From the NCBI GenBank assembly GCA_005877965.1, contig VBNP01000116.1:1-15792 (forward strand): a stretch of 15,792 bases of DNA, read 5' to 3'. The notes under the pieces are model-generated. The model was not told the DNA's origin. It did no database searches and saw only the letters and a list, made by a program, of their open reading frames with translations. Position numbers and translations under genes: made by a program. The DNA comes from Gammaproteobacteria bacterium (GTDB lineage Bacteria; Pseudomonadota; Gammaproteobacteria; Steroidobacterales; Steroidobacteraceae). This document shows, piece by piece, positions 7,319-15,792 of this stretch; position 1 is the stretch's first letter, and the number at the start of each line of letters is the position of its first letter.

Positions 7319-7744
7319 TTAATCCCTGAATTCAGCCACGTTGACGAAGCCGATCTTCTTCATGTGGTTGCGTTGCGCGGCCGCCAGCACCTTCGCCACC
7401 ACCTCGTATTTGGCGCGGCGATCGGGGCGCAGGTGAATTTCCGGCTGCGGTTGCTTGTCCCGCTCGGCGTGAAAATAGCTCTCCAGCTGTGGCAGACCCG
7501 ATACCTGGGAACCGTTCCACACCACCGCGCCATCGAAGTCGATCTCGAGGTCGATGACCTCCGGAGGCGTGGGCGGGGGCGGCGGCGGGTTGGTCACATT
7601 CGGCATGTCGAGCTTGACCGCGTGGGTCATGACCGGCAGCGTCACGATGAGCGTGACCAGCAGCACCAGCATCACGTCGATGAGCGGCGTCGTGTTGATG
7701 TCGCAGAAGGTGCTCCCGGAGGCTGTACCGACACTCATTGACAT
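7319..7744 (-). CDS. exbD: ExbD/TolR-family biopolymer transport protein, second copy (ExbD2-like)
   Basis: Inner-membrane protein of the proton-driven Ton motor, 141 residues. A short cytoplasmic N-terminus leads into the single helix INTTPLIDVMLVLLVTLIV. D23 in TPLID is at the position of the proton-carrying aspartate. A PPPPPPTPP stretch (about 53-61) follows the helix, then a periplasmic ExbD/TolR domain with PEIHLRPDRRAKY. The start ATG at 7744 has AAGGAG about 9 bp upstream. It lies 16 bp after the first exbD. The two copies share the N-terminal MSM(N/S)VG start and the helix but differ markedly afterwards, and only this one has the proline stretch. In Xanthomonas a second ExbD is known that is dispensable for iron uptake; whether that applies here is inference. 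Confidence 0.93.
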   Translation of the reverse strand: MSMSVGTASGSTFCDINTTPLIDVMLVLLVTLIVTLPVMTHAVKLDMPNVTNPPPPPPTPPEVIDLEIDFDGAVVWNGSQVSGLPQLESYFHAERDKQPQPEIHLRPDRRAKYEVVAKVLAAAQRNHMKKIGFVNVAEFRD

Positions 7745-7760
7745 GGGTTGAGCTCCTTAG

Positions 7761-8198
<438 letters not shown>

Positions 8199-8219
8199 GA
8201 GTCCTCCTCGCGCCGCAAC

Positions 8220-8960
8220 TCATTTGCCGATCGCCGACGCCTTGGCAGCCGCCGGGCGCGCACCACCCCCGCCCTCGCTCCCCATGCGGGCGCCGCTGAC
8301 GAGATAGGCATGCAGGTCGCTGGCAAAGTTCCGCAGGGCGTCCTGCAGGAGCTTGTTGCGGCCCAGCAGCCAGTTGTAACCCATGACCGCCGGCACCGCG
8401 ACGAACAGTCCGATGGCCGTCATGATGAGCGCCTCGCCCACCGGGCCTGCGACCTTGTCGATGCTCGCCTGGCCCGCGATGCCGATCGACACCAGCGCGT
8501 TCAGAATGCCCCAGACCGTACCGAACAAGCCGACGAACGGCGCTACCGACCCGACGGTGGCGAGCAGACCCAGGCCGTTGTGCAGCTTGCTGTTCACCTG
8601 GTCGACGGCGCGCTGCAGCGACATGGTGATCCACTCGTGCAGGTCGATGCGATCGGTCAGGCGACCGTCGTGATGTGAGGCGGCGCGCAGGCCGTCCTCG
8701 GCGATGCCGCGGAAATCATCGCCCTTCTTCAGGCGGTCGACCCCGTCCTTGATCGAGGGCGCGCTCCAGAACTGCTTCTCGACGACGCGCGCGGACTGCT
8801 TCAGCTTGCGCTGGTCCCAGAGCTTCGTGAGCATGACGTACCACGAGGCCAGCGACATGATGAGCAGCAGCACCAGCACGGCGCGGGCGATGATATCGCC
8901 GGTTGCCCAGAGAGCGGCGAGACCGTAAGGGTTATCGGTGGTTGCGACTTGGTTTTCCAT
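8220..8960 (-). CDS. exbB: ExbB/TolQ/MotA-family proton channel protein
   Basis: Inner-membrane proton-channel subunit of the TonB-ExbB-ExbD motor, 246 residues. Three helices are visible at about 22-44, 128-156 and 170-199. LLATVGSVAPFVGLFGTVWG (132-151) and GPVGEALIMTAIGLF (172-186) are the family signatures. T148, E176 and T181 occupy the residue numbers known as functional in E. coli ExbB. The long cytoplasmic loop between helices 1 and 2 is present. A Gly/Ala-rich C-terminal tail (after about 226) is longer than strictly needed. The Shine-Dalgarno GAGG lies 6 bp before the ATG and directly abuts the T-run of an intrinsic terminator after tonB. Transcripts reaching this gene therefore come from readthrough or from a promoter inside tonB. 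Confidence 0.96.
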   Translation of the reverse strand: MENQVATTDNPYGLAALWATGDIIARAVLVLLLIMSLASWYVMLTKLWDQRKLKQSARVVEKQFWSAPSIKDGVDRLKKGDDFRGIAEDGLRAASHHDGRLTDRIDLHEWITMSLQRAVDQVNSKLHNGLGLLATVGSVAPFVGLFGTVWGILNALVSIGIAGQASIDKVAGPVGEALIMTAIGLFVAVPAVMGYNWLLGRNKLLQDALRNFASDLHAYLVSGARMGSEGGGGARPAAAKASAIGK

Positions 8961-8971
8961 GGTTTTCCTCG

Positions 8972-8995
8972 AAAAAAACCGCCCCGCGGGGCGGT
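8972..8995 (-). terminator. Intrinsic terminator between tonB and exbB
   Basis: CCGCCCCGCGGGGCGG at 8979-8994 is a perfect 16-bp palindrome, extended by one A-T pair to 18 bp. On the minus strand it is followed immediately by seven T (8978 to 8972). In RNA this gives a GC-only stem with a small loop and a U-run, the standard intrinsic terminator. It starts about 15 bp after the tonB stop, and its U-run touches the exbB Shine-Dalgarno. It should lower exbB expression relative to tonB. Confidence 0.88.
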
Positions 8996-9009
8996 AGCTG
9001 GATCACTGA

Positions 9010-9630
9010 CTATTTGGTCAACTGGAAGCGGATATTGACGCTGAAACAATCCGAGATGGGCTTGCCATCCTCGGTGCCCGCCTGGTACGTGGCAGCCTTG
9101 GCGAGACTGATCGCGCCTTCGTCGAGTCGCGCGCTGCCGGATGAATGCGTGACCGCCGGCGGCTCGGACAGCTTGCTGTTCGGCCCAACGCACATGCGCA
9201 CCGTCGTCACCCCCTCCTCGCCCAGGCGCTTGGAGGCCGCAGGGTAGTAGTCCTCGGTCGCGGGGAAGTGTTTGCCTTTGGCGGGGGTCTTGGCCACATG
9301 CACCGGCGGCGCTGCAGGGTGCGGCGTGGCGGCCACGGCGGTGATGGCGGTGGTCTGCGGGGCTTCCACCGGCAGGTCGATGGTGACGTCCGGCGGCGGC
9401 ACTTCCACCGGCGGCTTCTGGAACTCCGGTGGCGGTGGCGGCGGCGGTTCCTTCTCGGTCTTGCGCTCCTCCACGATGTCGGTCTGGATGGGAGGCGCGA
9501 TCACCTCCAGCGCGCGCCGTGCGAGACCGGTAGCGAGCGCCCAGGCGATGAACACGTGCAGGCCGATGATGACGACGAGCACCGCGCCACGGCGCGTCAT
9601 GAACTGGGAATCGTGTACGTAGACAGCCAT
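9010..9630 (-). CDS. tonB: TonB-family energy transducer
   Basis: Links the inner-membrane ExbB/ExbD motor to outer-membrane receptors for siderophores, vitamin B12 or carbohydrates. The product has 206 residues. A single N-terminal helix (about 15-37) contains H25, the position of the conserved transmembrane histidine. A proline-rich periplasmic spacer (about 60-92) has a run of seven prolines and PPVEVPPP. The C-terminal TonB domain (about 125-206) has YYPAASKRLGEEG, TVRMCVGP and GTEDGKPISDCF. C147 and C195 could form a disulfide. First gene of the Ton operon and followed by its own terminator. No strong Shine-Dalgarno precedes the ATG. No Fur box is recognised upstream, but a 15-bp palindrome lies 30 bp before the ATG. 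Confidence 0.93.
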   Translation of the reverse strand: MAVYVHDSQFMTRRGAVLVVIIGLHVFIAWALATGLARRALEVIAPPIQTDIVEERKTEKEPPPPPPPEFQKPPVEVPPPDVTIDLPVEAPQTTAITAVAATPHPAAPPVHVAKTPAKGKHFPATEDYYPAASKRLGEEGVTTVRMCVGPNSKLSEPPAVTHSSGSARLDEGAISLAKAATYQAGTEDGKPISDCFSVNIRFQLTK

Positions 9631-9908
9631 GAGTTGTTAATCGTGACCTTGTCTGAACACACCAGGTCCTGGTGAGCAGAAACCGACGTCTTTTTCGTTG
9701 CTCTCAGCCCGAAGGACCCGACCCCGGTCCCGGCAGCTGCGCCTGCCGGACTCCCTTATCATGCTTACCGACGCACCCATCTTCGGCATTCTGGCCGGCG
9801 GGCGCGTGAATTCTGTCTTCCCCCCGGACGGTACTCGCGGCGTGCGCAGCGAGGAATGCCGCGCGAACTGTAACCGCTGCCCTGTGCACTGACAACTGCG
9901 GCGCGACC
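9631..9908. promoter_or_regulatory. Non-coding region between tonB and ilvD with tonB control sites
   Basis: These 278 bp lie upstream of tonB and downstream of ilvD, both on the minus strand. Visible structures are the palindrome at 9660-9674 and a 7-bp stem CCGGCAG/CTGCCGG (9730-9736 and 9743-9749) without a T-run. The latter may help end ilvD transcripts or be incidental. I see no convincing -35/-10 pair for tonB. A 64-codon plus-strand reading frame (9698-9892) lacks support as a gene. Confidence 0.4.
9660..9674. promoter_or_regulatory. Perfect palindrome upstream of tonB, possible operator
   Basis: CACCAGG, one base, CCTGGTG: seven-base arms that are exact reverse complements. It lies 30 bp before the tonB ATG, where a repressor of tonB could bind. 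It does not resemble the AT-rich Fur consensus. The regulator is unknown. Confidence 0.4.
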
Positions 9909-11609
9909 TCAGGAATTGCGCCGACGTGGCTGTATGGGCTCAGCCACCGCTCCGCGCGAGGCGCTGCCGACGAGATGCGCGTACTTGGCGAGCACGCCGG
10001 TGAGCGTGTACGGCTTCGCCGGCCGCCAGGCCGCGCGTCGGCGCCGCAGCTCCGCGGCCGGCAGGTGCACGCGGATCTCGCGGCCTGCGGCATCGACGCT
10101 GATGCGGTCCCCGTTGCGCAGCAGCCCGATCGGCCCGCCCACCGCCGCCTCGGGGGAAATGTGTCCAACAACAAAGCCGTGACTGCCGCCGGAGAAGCGC
10201 CCGTCGGTGGTCAGGGCGACCTGCCCGCCCAGGCCTCGTCCCATGATGGCGCTCGTGGGGCTCAGCATCTCGCGCATGCCCGGCCCGCCGCGTGGGCCCT
10301 CCTGGCGGATCACCACCACGTCGCCGGCGCGCACCCGGCCGGCGAGAATCGCCCGGGTGGCGCGCTCCTCGCCCTCGAACACCCGCGCCGCGCCCTCGAA
10401 CCGCTCCCCCTCCTTGCCGGTGATCTTGGCGACGGCCCCCTCCGGCGCGAGGTTCCCGTACAGGACCACGAGGTGGCTGTCCTTCTTCAGGGGGTCGGAC
10501 AGGGGACGAACAATCTCTTGGCCACTCATATACATGGGGACCTTTTCAAGATTCTCCCGCAACGTATGACCGGTGACGGTGAGGCACTCCGGATGCAGGA
10601 GACCTGCGCCCATCAGCATTTTCATGAGCGGCTGAATGCCGCCGATCGCCACCAGCTCCGACATGAGGTAGCGGCCGCTCGGTTTCAGATCCGCGAGCAC
10701 CGGCACCCGCCGTCCGATGCGCGTGAAGTCATCGAGCTCTAGCCGCACGCCGGCCTCATGCGCGATGGCCAGCAGATGCAAGACCGCGTTGGTCGAGCCT
10801 CCGAGCGCAATCACCACCGTGATGGCATTCTCGAACGCTCGGCGCGTGAGGATGTCGCGCGGCTTCAAGCCCTCGCGCACCAGCCGCACGACGGCCTCGC
10901 CCGCACGCCGGCAGTCGGAGCGCTTGTCCTCGCCCACGGCCTCCTGCGCGGAGCTGCCGGGCAAGGACAAGCCCAAGGCCTCGATGGCGGAGGCCATGGT
11001 GTTGGCGGTGTACATGCCCGCACAGCTGCCGGGGCCTGGGATGGCGGTGCGCTCGATCTCCAGCAGCCCCGCGTCCGAGAGCTTTCCCGCGGCGTGCGCC
11101 CCGACCGCTTCGAACACCGAGATTATGTCCCGCCGCTGCACGCCCGGGCGGATCGTGCCCCCGTAGACGAACACCGCCGGACGGTTGAGCCGCGCCATCG
11201 CCATCGCGCAGCCGGGTATGTTCTTGTCGCAGCCCCCGATCCCTACCAAGCCGTCAAAGCCGGCCGCTCCCGCGACCGCCTCGATGGAGTCGGCGATGAT
11301 CTCGCGCGACACCAGCGAGTAGCGCATGCCGGCCGTGCCCATCGAGATGCCGTCCGACACCGTAATGGTGTTGAACAACACGCTCTTGCCACCGCCGGCG
11401 TCGATACCGGCGCACGCCTCGCGCGCCAGATCGCCGATGTGCATGTTGCAGGGCGTGAGGTTCGCCCAGGTGGAGGCGACGCCGATCTGGGGCCTCTCGA
11501 AGTCCTGGTCGCGAAAGCCGACCGCCCGCAACATGGCCCGTGCGGGCGCCTGCGTGTCGCCGTCCACCAGCAGGCGCGAGTGCCGGCGCGGATCGATGCT
11601 GTGTTTCAC
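9909..11609 (-). CDS. ilvD: Dihydroxy-acid dehydratase
   Basis: Iron-sulfur dehydratase that converts 2,3-dihydroxyisovalerate and 2,3-dihydroxy-3-methylvalerate to the 2-keto acids before valine and isoleucine. It is the step after IlvC, in the cytoplasm. The product has 566 residues, normal for the family. Cluster-ligand cysteines are C54 in LTPCNMH, C127 in GGCDKNIPGC and C196 in PGSCAGMYTANTM. VSDGISMGTAGMRYSLVSRE (85-104) and GRFSGGSHGFVVGHISPEA near the C-terminus are diagnostic. The start codon is GTG at 11609, inside a GTGA overlap with the upstream MFS gene stop, so translation is probably coupled to it. The related Edd family (phosphogluconate dehydratase) is less likely, given the length and these motifs. 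Confidence 0.95.
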   Translation of the reverse strand: MKHSIDPRRHSRLLVDGDTQAPARAMLRAVGFRDQDFERPQIGVASTWANLTPCNMHIGDLAREACAGIDAGGGKSVLFNTITVSDGISMGTAGMRYSLVSREIIADSIEAVAGAAGFDGLVGIGGCDKNIPGCAMAMARLNRPAVFVYGGTIRPGVQRRDIISVFEAVGAHAAGKLSDAGLLEIERTAIPGPGSCAGMYTANTMASAIEALGLSLPGSSAQEAVGEDKRSDCRRAGEAVVRLVREGLKPRDILTRRAFENAITVVIALGGSTNAVLHLLAIAHEAGVRLELDDFTRIGRRVPVLADLKPSGRYLMSELVAIGGIQPLMKMLMGAGLLHPECLTVTGHTLRENLEKVPMYMSGQEIVRPLSDPLKKDSHLVVLYGNLAPEGAVAKITGKEGERFEGAARVFEGEERATRAILAGRVRAGDVVVIRQEGPRGGPGMREMLSPTSAIMGRGLGGQVALTTDGRFSGGSHGFVVGHISPEAAVGGPIGLLRNGDRISVDAAGREIRVHLPAAELRRRRAAWRPAKPYTLTGVLAKYAHLVGSASRGAVAEPIQPRRRNS

Positions 11610-12919
11610 GGCTTATGTCCTCGTGTACCTGGGTCTTCAGCGAACGCGCCGCGCATGCGGTAGAAGCCGACGGCCCCGGCGGCCGTCATGGCGAGCGGCA
11701 GCAGCAGCGCGAATTCTCCCGCACCAGGATGCCACCACTCGAGGCCCATGTACGCGAGCACGCCAAGCGGCGGCGCCACGCCACCGCGCAGTCCCGTGAG
11801 CGTGACGTGCACGCCCATGTAGTGCTGCGCGCGGCCGATGGAGGCGAAGTCGTTGTGGCCGAGATTCCAGCCAAGATTAGCACCTGCCTGAGCCGCGCCG
11901 AGCAGTACCGCGCCCACCCACAGGAGCGGGCGCGTGCCGCTGAACACCCCGAGGCACATGGCAGCCGACGCCAGCACGATCGCCCAGCCCTGGCGCGCGC
12001 GATAGCGCACCACGTGCGAGCCGTCGAACAGCCGCGCCCACCAGGGCAGGAAAATCGGCTGGGTGATGAGCGGTACCACCGCGAGCAGCCCGATCTGCGT
12101 CGCGCTCGATAGGTGCAGCTGCTCGGAGAACACCAGCACCAGCTGCGCGGTCAGGATCAGATTGCCGGCGCCGAAAATCCCCATCCACAGCATGTACTCG
12201 CGGTAGGAGGGGTCCTCCTTCAGGATCTGCGTCAGCATCCGTAACGAGAACGGCTCGCTCAGTCCGCCGCTGGCCGCCTCTGCGGCGAGCAGCCGGAATT
12301 CGCGCCGCACGCGCATGGCCCGATACAGCCGGGCCCCGGCGAGTCCGGCCGCCGCTCCCCCACCGTACAGCCAGCGCGCGTCGATCACGTGCGCCTCGAG
12401 CGCCCATCCCACCAGCGCCGCCGAGATCGCCACCGCGATCGCATTGACGATGACGATGCGCCCGGTGATGCGCGCCAGCACGTTGCGCGGATAGTTCGCG
12501 GTCCAGACCGCCGCACGCACCGTGAGGATTCCCCCCCACACGACCCGCGCGCAGATGATCGCGACCACCGTGAGCAGCAGTCCCGTGGCCGCGCGCGAGG
12601 CAAACGACACGCAGCCCACCAGCACCGCAAACACGGCCTGCAGCGCGACCATGAGGCGCACGCGCGCGCGCCCGTGCGCGAGGTTGGCCCACACGAAGCT
12701 CAGCACGTTGGCGAAGGCCGGGGCGCCGCTCACCAGCCCCACGGCGATATTGACCACGAAACGCGGCACGACCCCTGCAAAGTGCTGCTTGACCAGTACC
12801 GCCGCGGTGGCGCCCTCGACCAGCCCGAGCGCCAGGCCGAGAAGTCCCCAGGAGAGAATCTCGCGGCGGAAGATGCCTTCCGCGAGCGCGCTGGGTCTGA
12901 CGATACGGCTCTCGGGCAC
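11606..12919 (-). CDS. Major facilitator superfamily-like membrane transporter
   Basis: Polytopic inner-membrane protein of about 437 residues with 10-12 hydrophobic helices. The first is ILSWGLLGLALGLVEGATAA, and the last pair lies near FALLLPLAMTAAGAVGFYRM. A polar loop between the halves (RAMRVRREFRLLAAEAASGG) fits the MFS two-bundle plan. No substrate motif is recognised. The start is uncertain: GTG at 12919 puts about 20 residues before helix 1. ATG codons at 13015 and 13090 are in frame but would extend the gene antisense across the ilvC leader peptide. No start has a good Shine-Dalgarno. It precedes ilvD with a GTGA overlap, so a link to branched-chain amino acids or keto acids, for example export, is possible but only inferred from position. 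Confidence 0.78.
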   Translation of the reverse strand: MPESRIVRPSALAEGIFRREILSWGLLGLALGLVEGATAAVLVKQHFAGVVPRFVVNIAVGLVSGAPAFANVLSFVWANLAHGRARVRLMVALQAVFAVLVGCVSFASRAATGLLLTVVAIICARVVWGGILTVRAAVWTANYPRNVLARITGRIVIVNAIAVAISAALVGWALEAHVIDARWLYGGGAAAGLAGARLYRAMRVRREFRLLAAEAASGGLSEPFSLRMLTQILKEDPSYREYMLWMGIFGAGNLILTAQLVLVFSEQLHLSSATQIGLLAVVPLITQPIFLPWWARLFDGSHVVRYRARQGWAIVLASAAMCLGVFSGTRPLLWVGAVLLGAAQAGANLGWNLGHNDFASIGRAQHYMGVHVTLTGLRGGVAPPLGVLAYMGLEWWHPGAGEFALLLPLAMTAAGAVGFYRMRGAFAEDPGTRGHKP

Positions 12920-13017
12920 ACCCGATCTTAATCGCCCGCGGGCGGGTGCGAATACCGCTCGTTGACAAGCTCCGGGTCCTTGTGCTCCCATCGGACGATC
13001 AGGCTCGGTTCGCATCC

Positions 13018-13149
13018 ATGACATCCAACGTAACAACGGCCCATCGCTCCGCAGCGCCTCGCACCGCGCACCGGCCGTTGCTGCTGGCACTGCCGGCGCC
13101 GCTGCTCCTTAGCGGGAGTGAGCGGTGCGGGGTACGCGCGAACGCTTGA
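13018..13149 (+). CDS. Leucine-rich leader peptide of the ilvC-leuA operon
   Basis: A 43-residue reading frame starting ATG at 13018 and ending TGA at 13147-13149. Residues 21-31 read LLLALPAPLLL: seven leucines in eleven residues (codons TTG CTG CTG, CTG, CTG CTC CTT at 13078-13110). Two valines (5 and 39) and no isoleucines occur. Its job is probably to sense charged tRNA-Leu by ribosome stalling, like LeuL of enteric bacteria, and not to act as a protein. The stop codon lies just after RNA segment 2 of the attenuator, where a terminating ribosome would mask that segment. The Shine-Dalgarno is weak. A GTG at 12946 in the same frame lies upstream of the -35 and is unlikely. Confidence 0.82.
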   Translation: MTSNVTTAHRSAAPRTAHRPLLLALPAPLLLSGSERCGVRANA

Positions 13150-13200
13150 TAAGAACGTAAGGCACGAGCGCAGCAAGAGACCAAGACCCCGCACCGGCTC
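13060..13200 (+). promoter_or_regulatory. Attenuator pairing segments (1:2 pause and 2:3 antiterminator)
   Basis: Segment 2 GAGCGGTGCGGGGT (13120-13133) is complementary to segment 3 ACCCCGCACCGGCTC (13186-13200) along 14 pairs with a single bulged base. This antiterminator would block the terminator hairpin. Segment 2 can also pair with segment 1: CGCACCGC (13060-13067) matches 13122-13129 over 8 bp. GCACTGC (13087-13093), inside the Leu codons, matches 13122-13128 with one G-U pair. A ribosome stalled at the Leu codons would cover segment 1 and free segment 2 for segment 3. A ribosome reaching the stop would cover segment 2. Pairings were worked out by eye, without energies. Confidence 0.8.
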
Positions 13201-13221
13201 GCAGCCGCTGCGGGGTTTTTT
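13187..13221 (+). terminator. Intrinsic terminator of the leucine attenuator (segments 3:4)
   Basis: CCCCGCA (13187-13193) pairs with TGCGGGG (13209-13215). Inside it CGGCT (13195-13199) pairs with AGCCG (13203-13207) around a three-base loop, with one C-C mismatch between the two blocks. Six T follow (13216-13221). It ends 41 bp before the ilvC ATG, after the leader peptide and before the first structural gene, as expected for an attenuator. Confidence 0.93.
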
Positions 13222-13247
13222 ATGCGCGCTCAAACGGGCGCGGGGTC

Positions 13248-13255
13248 GGGAGGAG
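13248..13255 (+). promoter_or_regulatory. Strong ribosome binding site of ilvC
   Basis: GGGAGGAG lies 7 bp before the ATG at 13263 and fixes the ilvC start. It is much stronger than the site of the leader peptide. It lies downstream of the terminator, so ilvC translation is independent of the leader hairpins. Confidence 0.85.
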
Positions 13256-13262
13256 TGGTGAG

Positions 13263-14258
13263 ATGAGGTTGTATTCGCAGAAAGACGTCGACCGGAAGGC
13301 TCTCAAGGGGGCGCGCATCGCCATTCTCGGCTACGGCAGCCAGGGGCGGGCTCACGCGCTGAACCTCAAGGACAGCGGCTGCGACGTCGTGGTCGGGGTG
13401 CGCAAGGGCGGGGCGAGCTGGAAGAAAGCCCGCAAGGACGGCCTCGAGGTCGCGGAGCCCCCGCTCGCCGTGGCCGGCGCGGATGTGATCGCCATGCTGG
13501 TGCCGGACCTGGCGCAGAAGGGTCTCTACCAGAGCCTCCGCAAGAGCCTCAAGAGCGGCGCCGCGCTGCTGTTCGCGCACGGCTTCAACATCCATTTCCG
13601 CCAGATCAAACCGCGCCCGGATCTCGACGTGGTGCTCATCGCCCCCAAGGGCCCCGGAGATCTGGTGCGCCGCCAGTACAGCCAGGGACGCGGGGTGCCG
13701 TGTCTGCTCGCGGTCGCCCAGGATGCGAGCGGCCGGGCGCACGCCCGCGCGCTCGCCTATGCGCACGGCATCGGCGGCACGCGCGGCGGGGTGCTCGAGA
13801 CCACCTTCGCCGAGGAGACCGAGACGGATCTGTTCGGCGAGCAGGCGGTGCTGTGTGGCGGCGCCACCGAGCTCGTTGTGAAGGGCTTCGAGACGCTGGT
13901 GGAAGCGGGCTATCAGCCCGAGGTGGCCTACTACGAGTGCCTGCACGAGCTGAAGCTGATCGTCGACCTGCTGCACGAGGGCGGGCTCGCCAAGATGCAT
14001 CAGTTCATCAGCGAGACCGCCAAGTACGGCGATCTCACCCGCGGACCCCGCATCGTGAATGAGCGCGTGAAGAACGAGATGCGCAAGGTGCTGAAGGAAG
14101 TGCAGAGCGGCAAGTTCGCGCGCCAGTGGATCCGCGAAAACGCGGCCGGCCGCGCCAACTACCAGCGGCTCCTCGACCAGGACGTCGATCGCCAGATCGA
14201 GAAGGTCGGCGCGGCGCTGCGGGCGCGCATGCCGTGGCTCAACGAGAAACGTGCCTGA
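13263..14258 (+). CDS. ilvC: Ketol-acid reductoisomerase, class I (NADP+)
   Basis: Converts acetolactate or acetohydroxybutyrate to the dihydroxy acids used by IlvD; a cytoplasmic, magnesium-dependent enzyme. The 331 residues are the short class I form. The Rossmann motif GYGSQG is at 23-28, and R47 and S52 in VRKGGASW fit NADPH phosphate binding. H106 in AHGFNIHF is a catalytic-site residue. Metal ligands are D189 and E193 in TDLFGEQ, plus E225 and E229 in YYECLHEL; S250 binds substrate. All are one number below the usual class I numbering. First gene after the leucine attenuator, with leuA starting 18 bp downstream. Acetolactate synthase genes are not beside it here. Confidence 0.97.
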   Translation: MRLYSQKDVDRKALKGARIAILGYGSQGRAHALNLKDSGCDVVVGVRKGGASWKKARKDGLEVAEPPLAVAGADVIAMLVPDLAQKGLYQSLRKSLKSGAALLFAHGFNIHFRQIKPRPDLDVVLIAPKGPGDLVRRQYSQGRGVPCLLAVAQDASGRAHARALAYAHGIGGTRGGVLETTFAEETETDLFGEQAVLCGGATELVVKGFETLVEAGYQPEVAYYECLHELKLIVDLLHEGGLAKMHQFISETAKYGDLTRGPRIVNERVKNEMRKVLKEVQSGKFARQWIRENAAGRANYQRLLDQDVDRQIEKVGAALRARMPWLNEKRA

Positions 14259-14276
14259 GGTTCCGAGGGAGTTCCC

Positions 14277-15792
<1,516 letters not shown>

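Larger units (their letters stand above)
12920..13262. promoter_or_regulatory. Divergent control region of MFS-ilvD and ilvC-leuA
   Basis: The 343-bp region between the two branched-chain amino acid units. On the plus strand it holds, in order, a consensus -35 TTGACA (12962-12967), the leucine-rich leader peptide gene, the attenuator and the ilvC ribosome site. The -10 that should follow the -35 is poor: the best fit is TCCCAT at 12986-12991, 18 bp away. A 12-bp palindrome CGCCCGCGGGCG (12933-12944) lies just upstream of the MFS start and could be an operator or chance in GC-rich DNA. No clear minus-strand promoter for MFS-ilvD is seen. Confidence 0.6.

Noticed and set aside
6032..7741. A 569-codon plus-strand open frame opposite the TPR and second exbD genes
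   Set aside because: Antisense to genes supported by a signal peptide, repeats and ExbD motifs; no plausible protein features.
9730..9749. CCGGCAG/CTGCCGG stem as an ilvD terminator
   Set aside because: No T-run, and it lies about 160 bp beyond the ilvD stop, so termination there is not supported.
9698..9892. A 64-codon open frame in the tonB-ilvD gap
   Set aside because: No ribosome site, no domain, Arg-rich start; it lies across the upstream region of tonB, so it is more likely non-coding.
12920..13090. N-terminal extension of the MFS gene to ATG 13090 (494 residues)
   Set aside because: The extra residues are not membrane-like, run antisense to the leucine leader peptide and lack a ribosome site; GTG at 12919 fits the first helix better.

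Overview
The window is a high-GC chromosomal segment with densely packed genes and overlapping start and stop codons. It looks like a gammaproteobacterium from the Xanthomonas, Steroidobacter or Nevskia side of the class. I infer this from the tonB-exbB-exbD-exbD layout, the short class I ketol-acid reductoisomerase and the ribosome-mediated attenuator. No taxonomic search was possible. There is no rRNA, tRNA, IS element, phage gene or CRISPR array, and nothing suggests recent transfer.

Layout. (1) 76-3710, minus strand: an ABC peptide-type importer of two permeases (OppB and OppC type) and a fused double ATPase, without a substrate-binding protein in view. (2) 3711-3803: a 93-bp divergent gap with a direct repeat. 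Candidate promoters lie so close to both start codons that both mRNAs may be leaderless. (3) 3804-5491, plus strand: etfB-etfA, the electron-transfer flavoprotein. (4) 5556-9630, minus strand: a Ton operon of tonB, exbB, exbD, a second exbD, a secreted TPR protein and a Prx5-type peroxiredoxin. A clear intrinsic terminator lies between tonB and exbB. (5) 9631-9908: non-coding, with a 15-bp palindrome upstream of tonB. (6) 9909-12919, minus strand: an MFS transporter overlapping ilvD (dihydroxy-acid dehydratase). (7) 12920-13262: a divergent control region with a leucine-rich leader peptide and a complete attenuator. (8) 13263 to the window end, plus strand: ilvC followed by leuA, which is cut by the window edge.

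How the genes work together. ilvC, ilvD and leuA supply consecutive or branch steps of valine, isoleucine and leucine synthesis. ilvC-leuA appears to be controlled by ribosome stalling at seven Leu codons within eleven residues of a 43-residue leader. The RNA segments can form 1:2, 2:3 (antiterminator) and 3:4 (terminator) pairings, all readable in the sequence. Acetolactate synthase (ilvBN/GM), which often sits with ilvC, is not in the window. The Ton genes energise outer-membrane TonB-dependent receptors. The terminator after tonB should give more TonB than ExbB/ExbD.

The most rewarding region is the leucine attenuator at 12962-13262. Next are the terminator inside the Ton operon and the possibly leaderless divergent etf/ABC promoters. 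I saw no wholly unknown multi-gene system.
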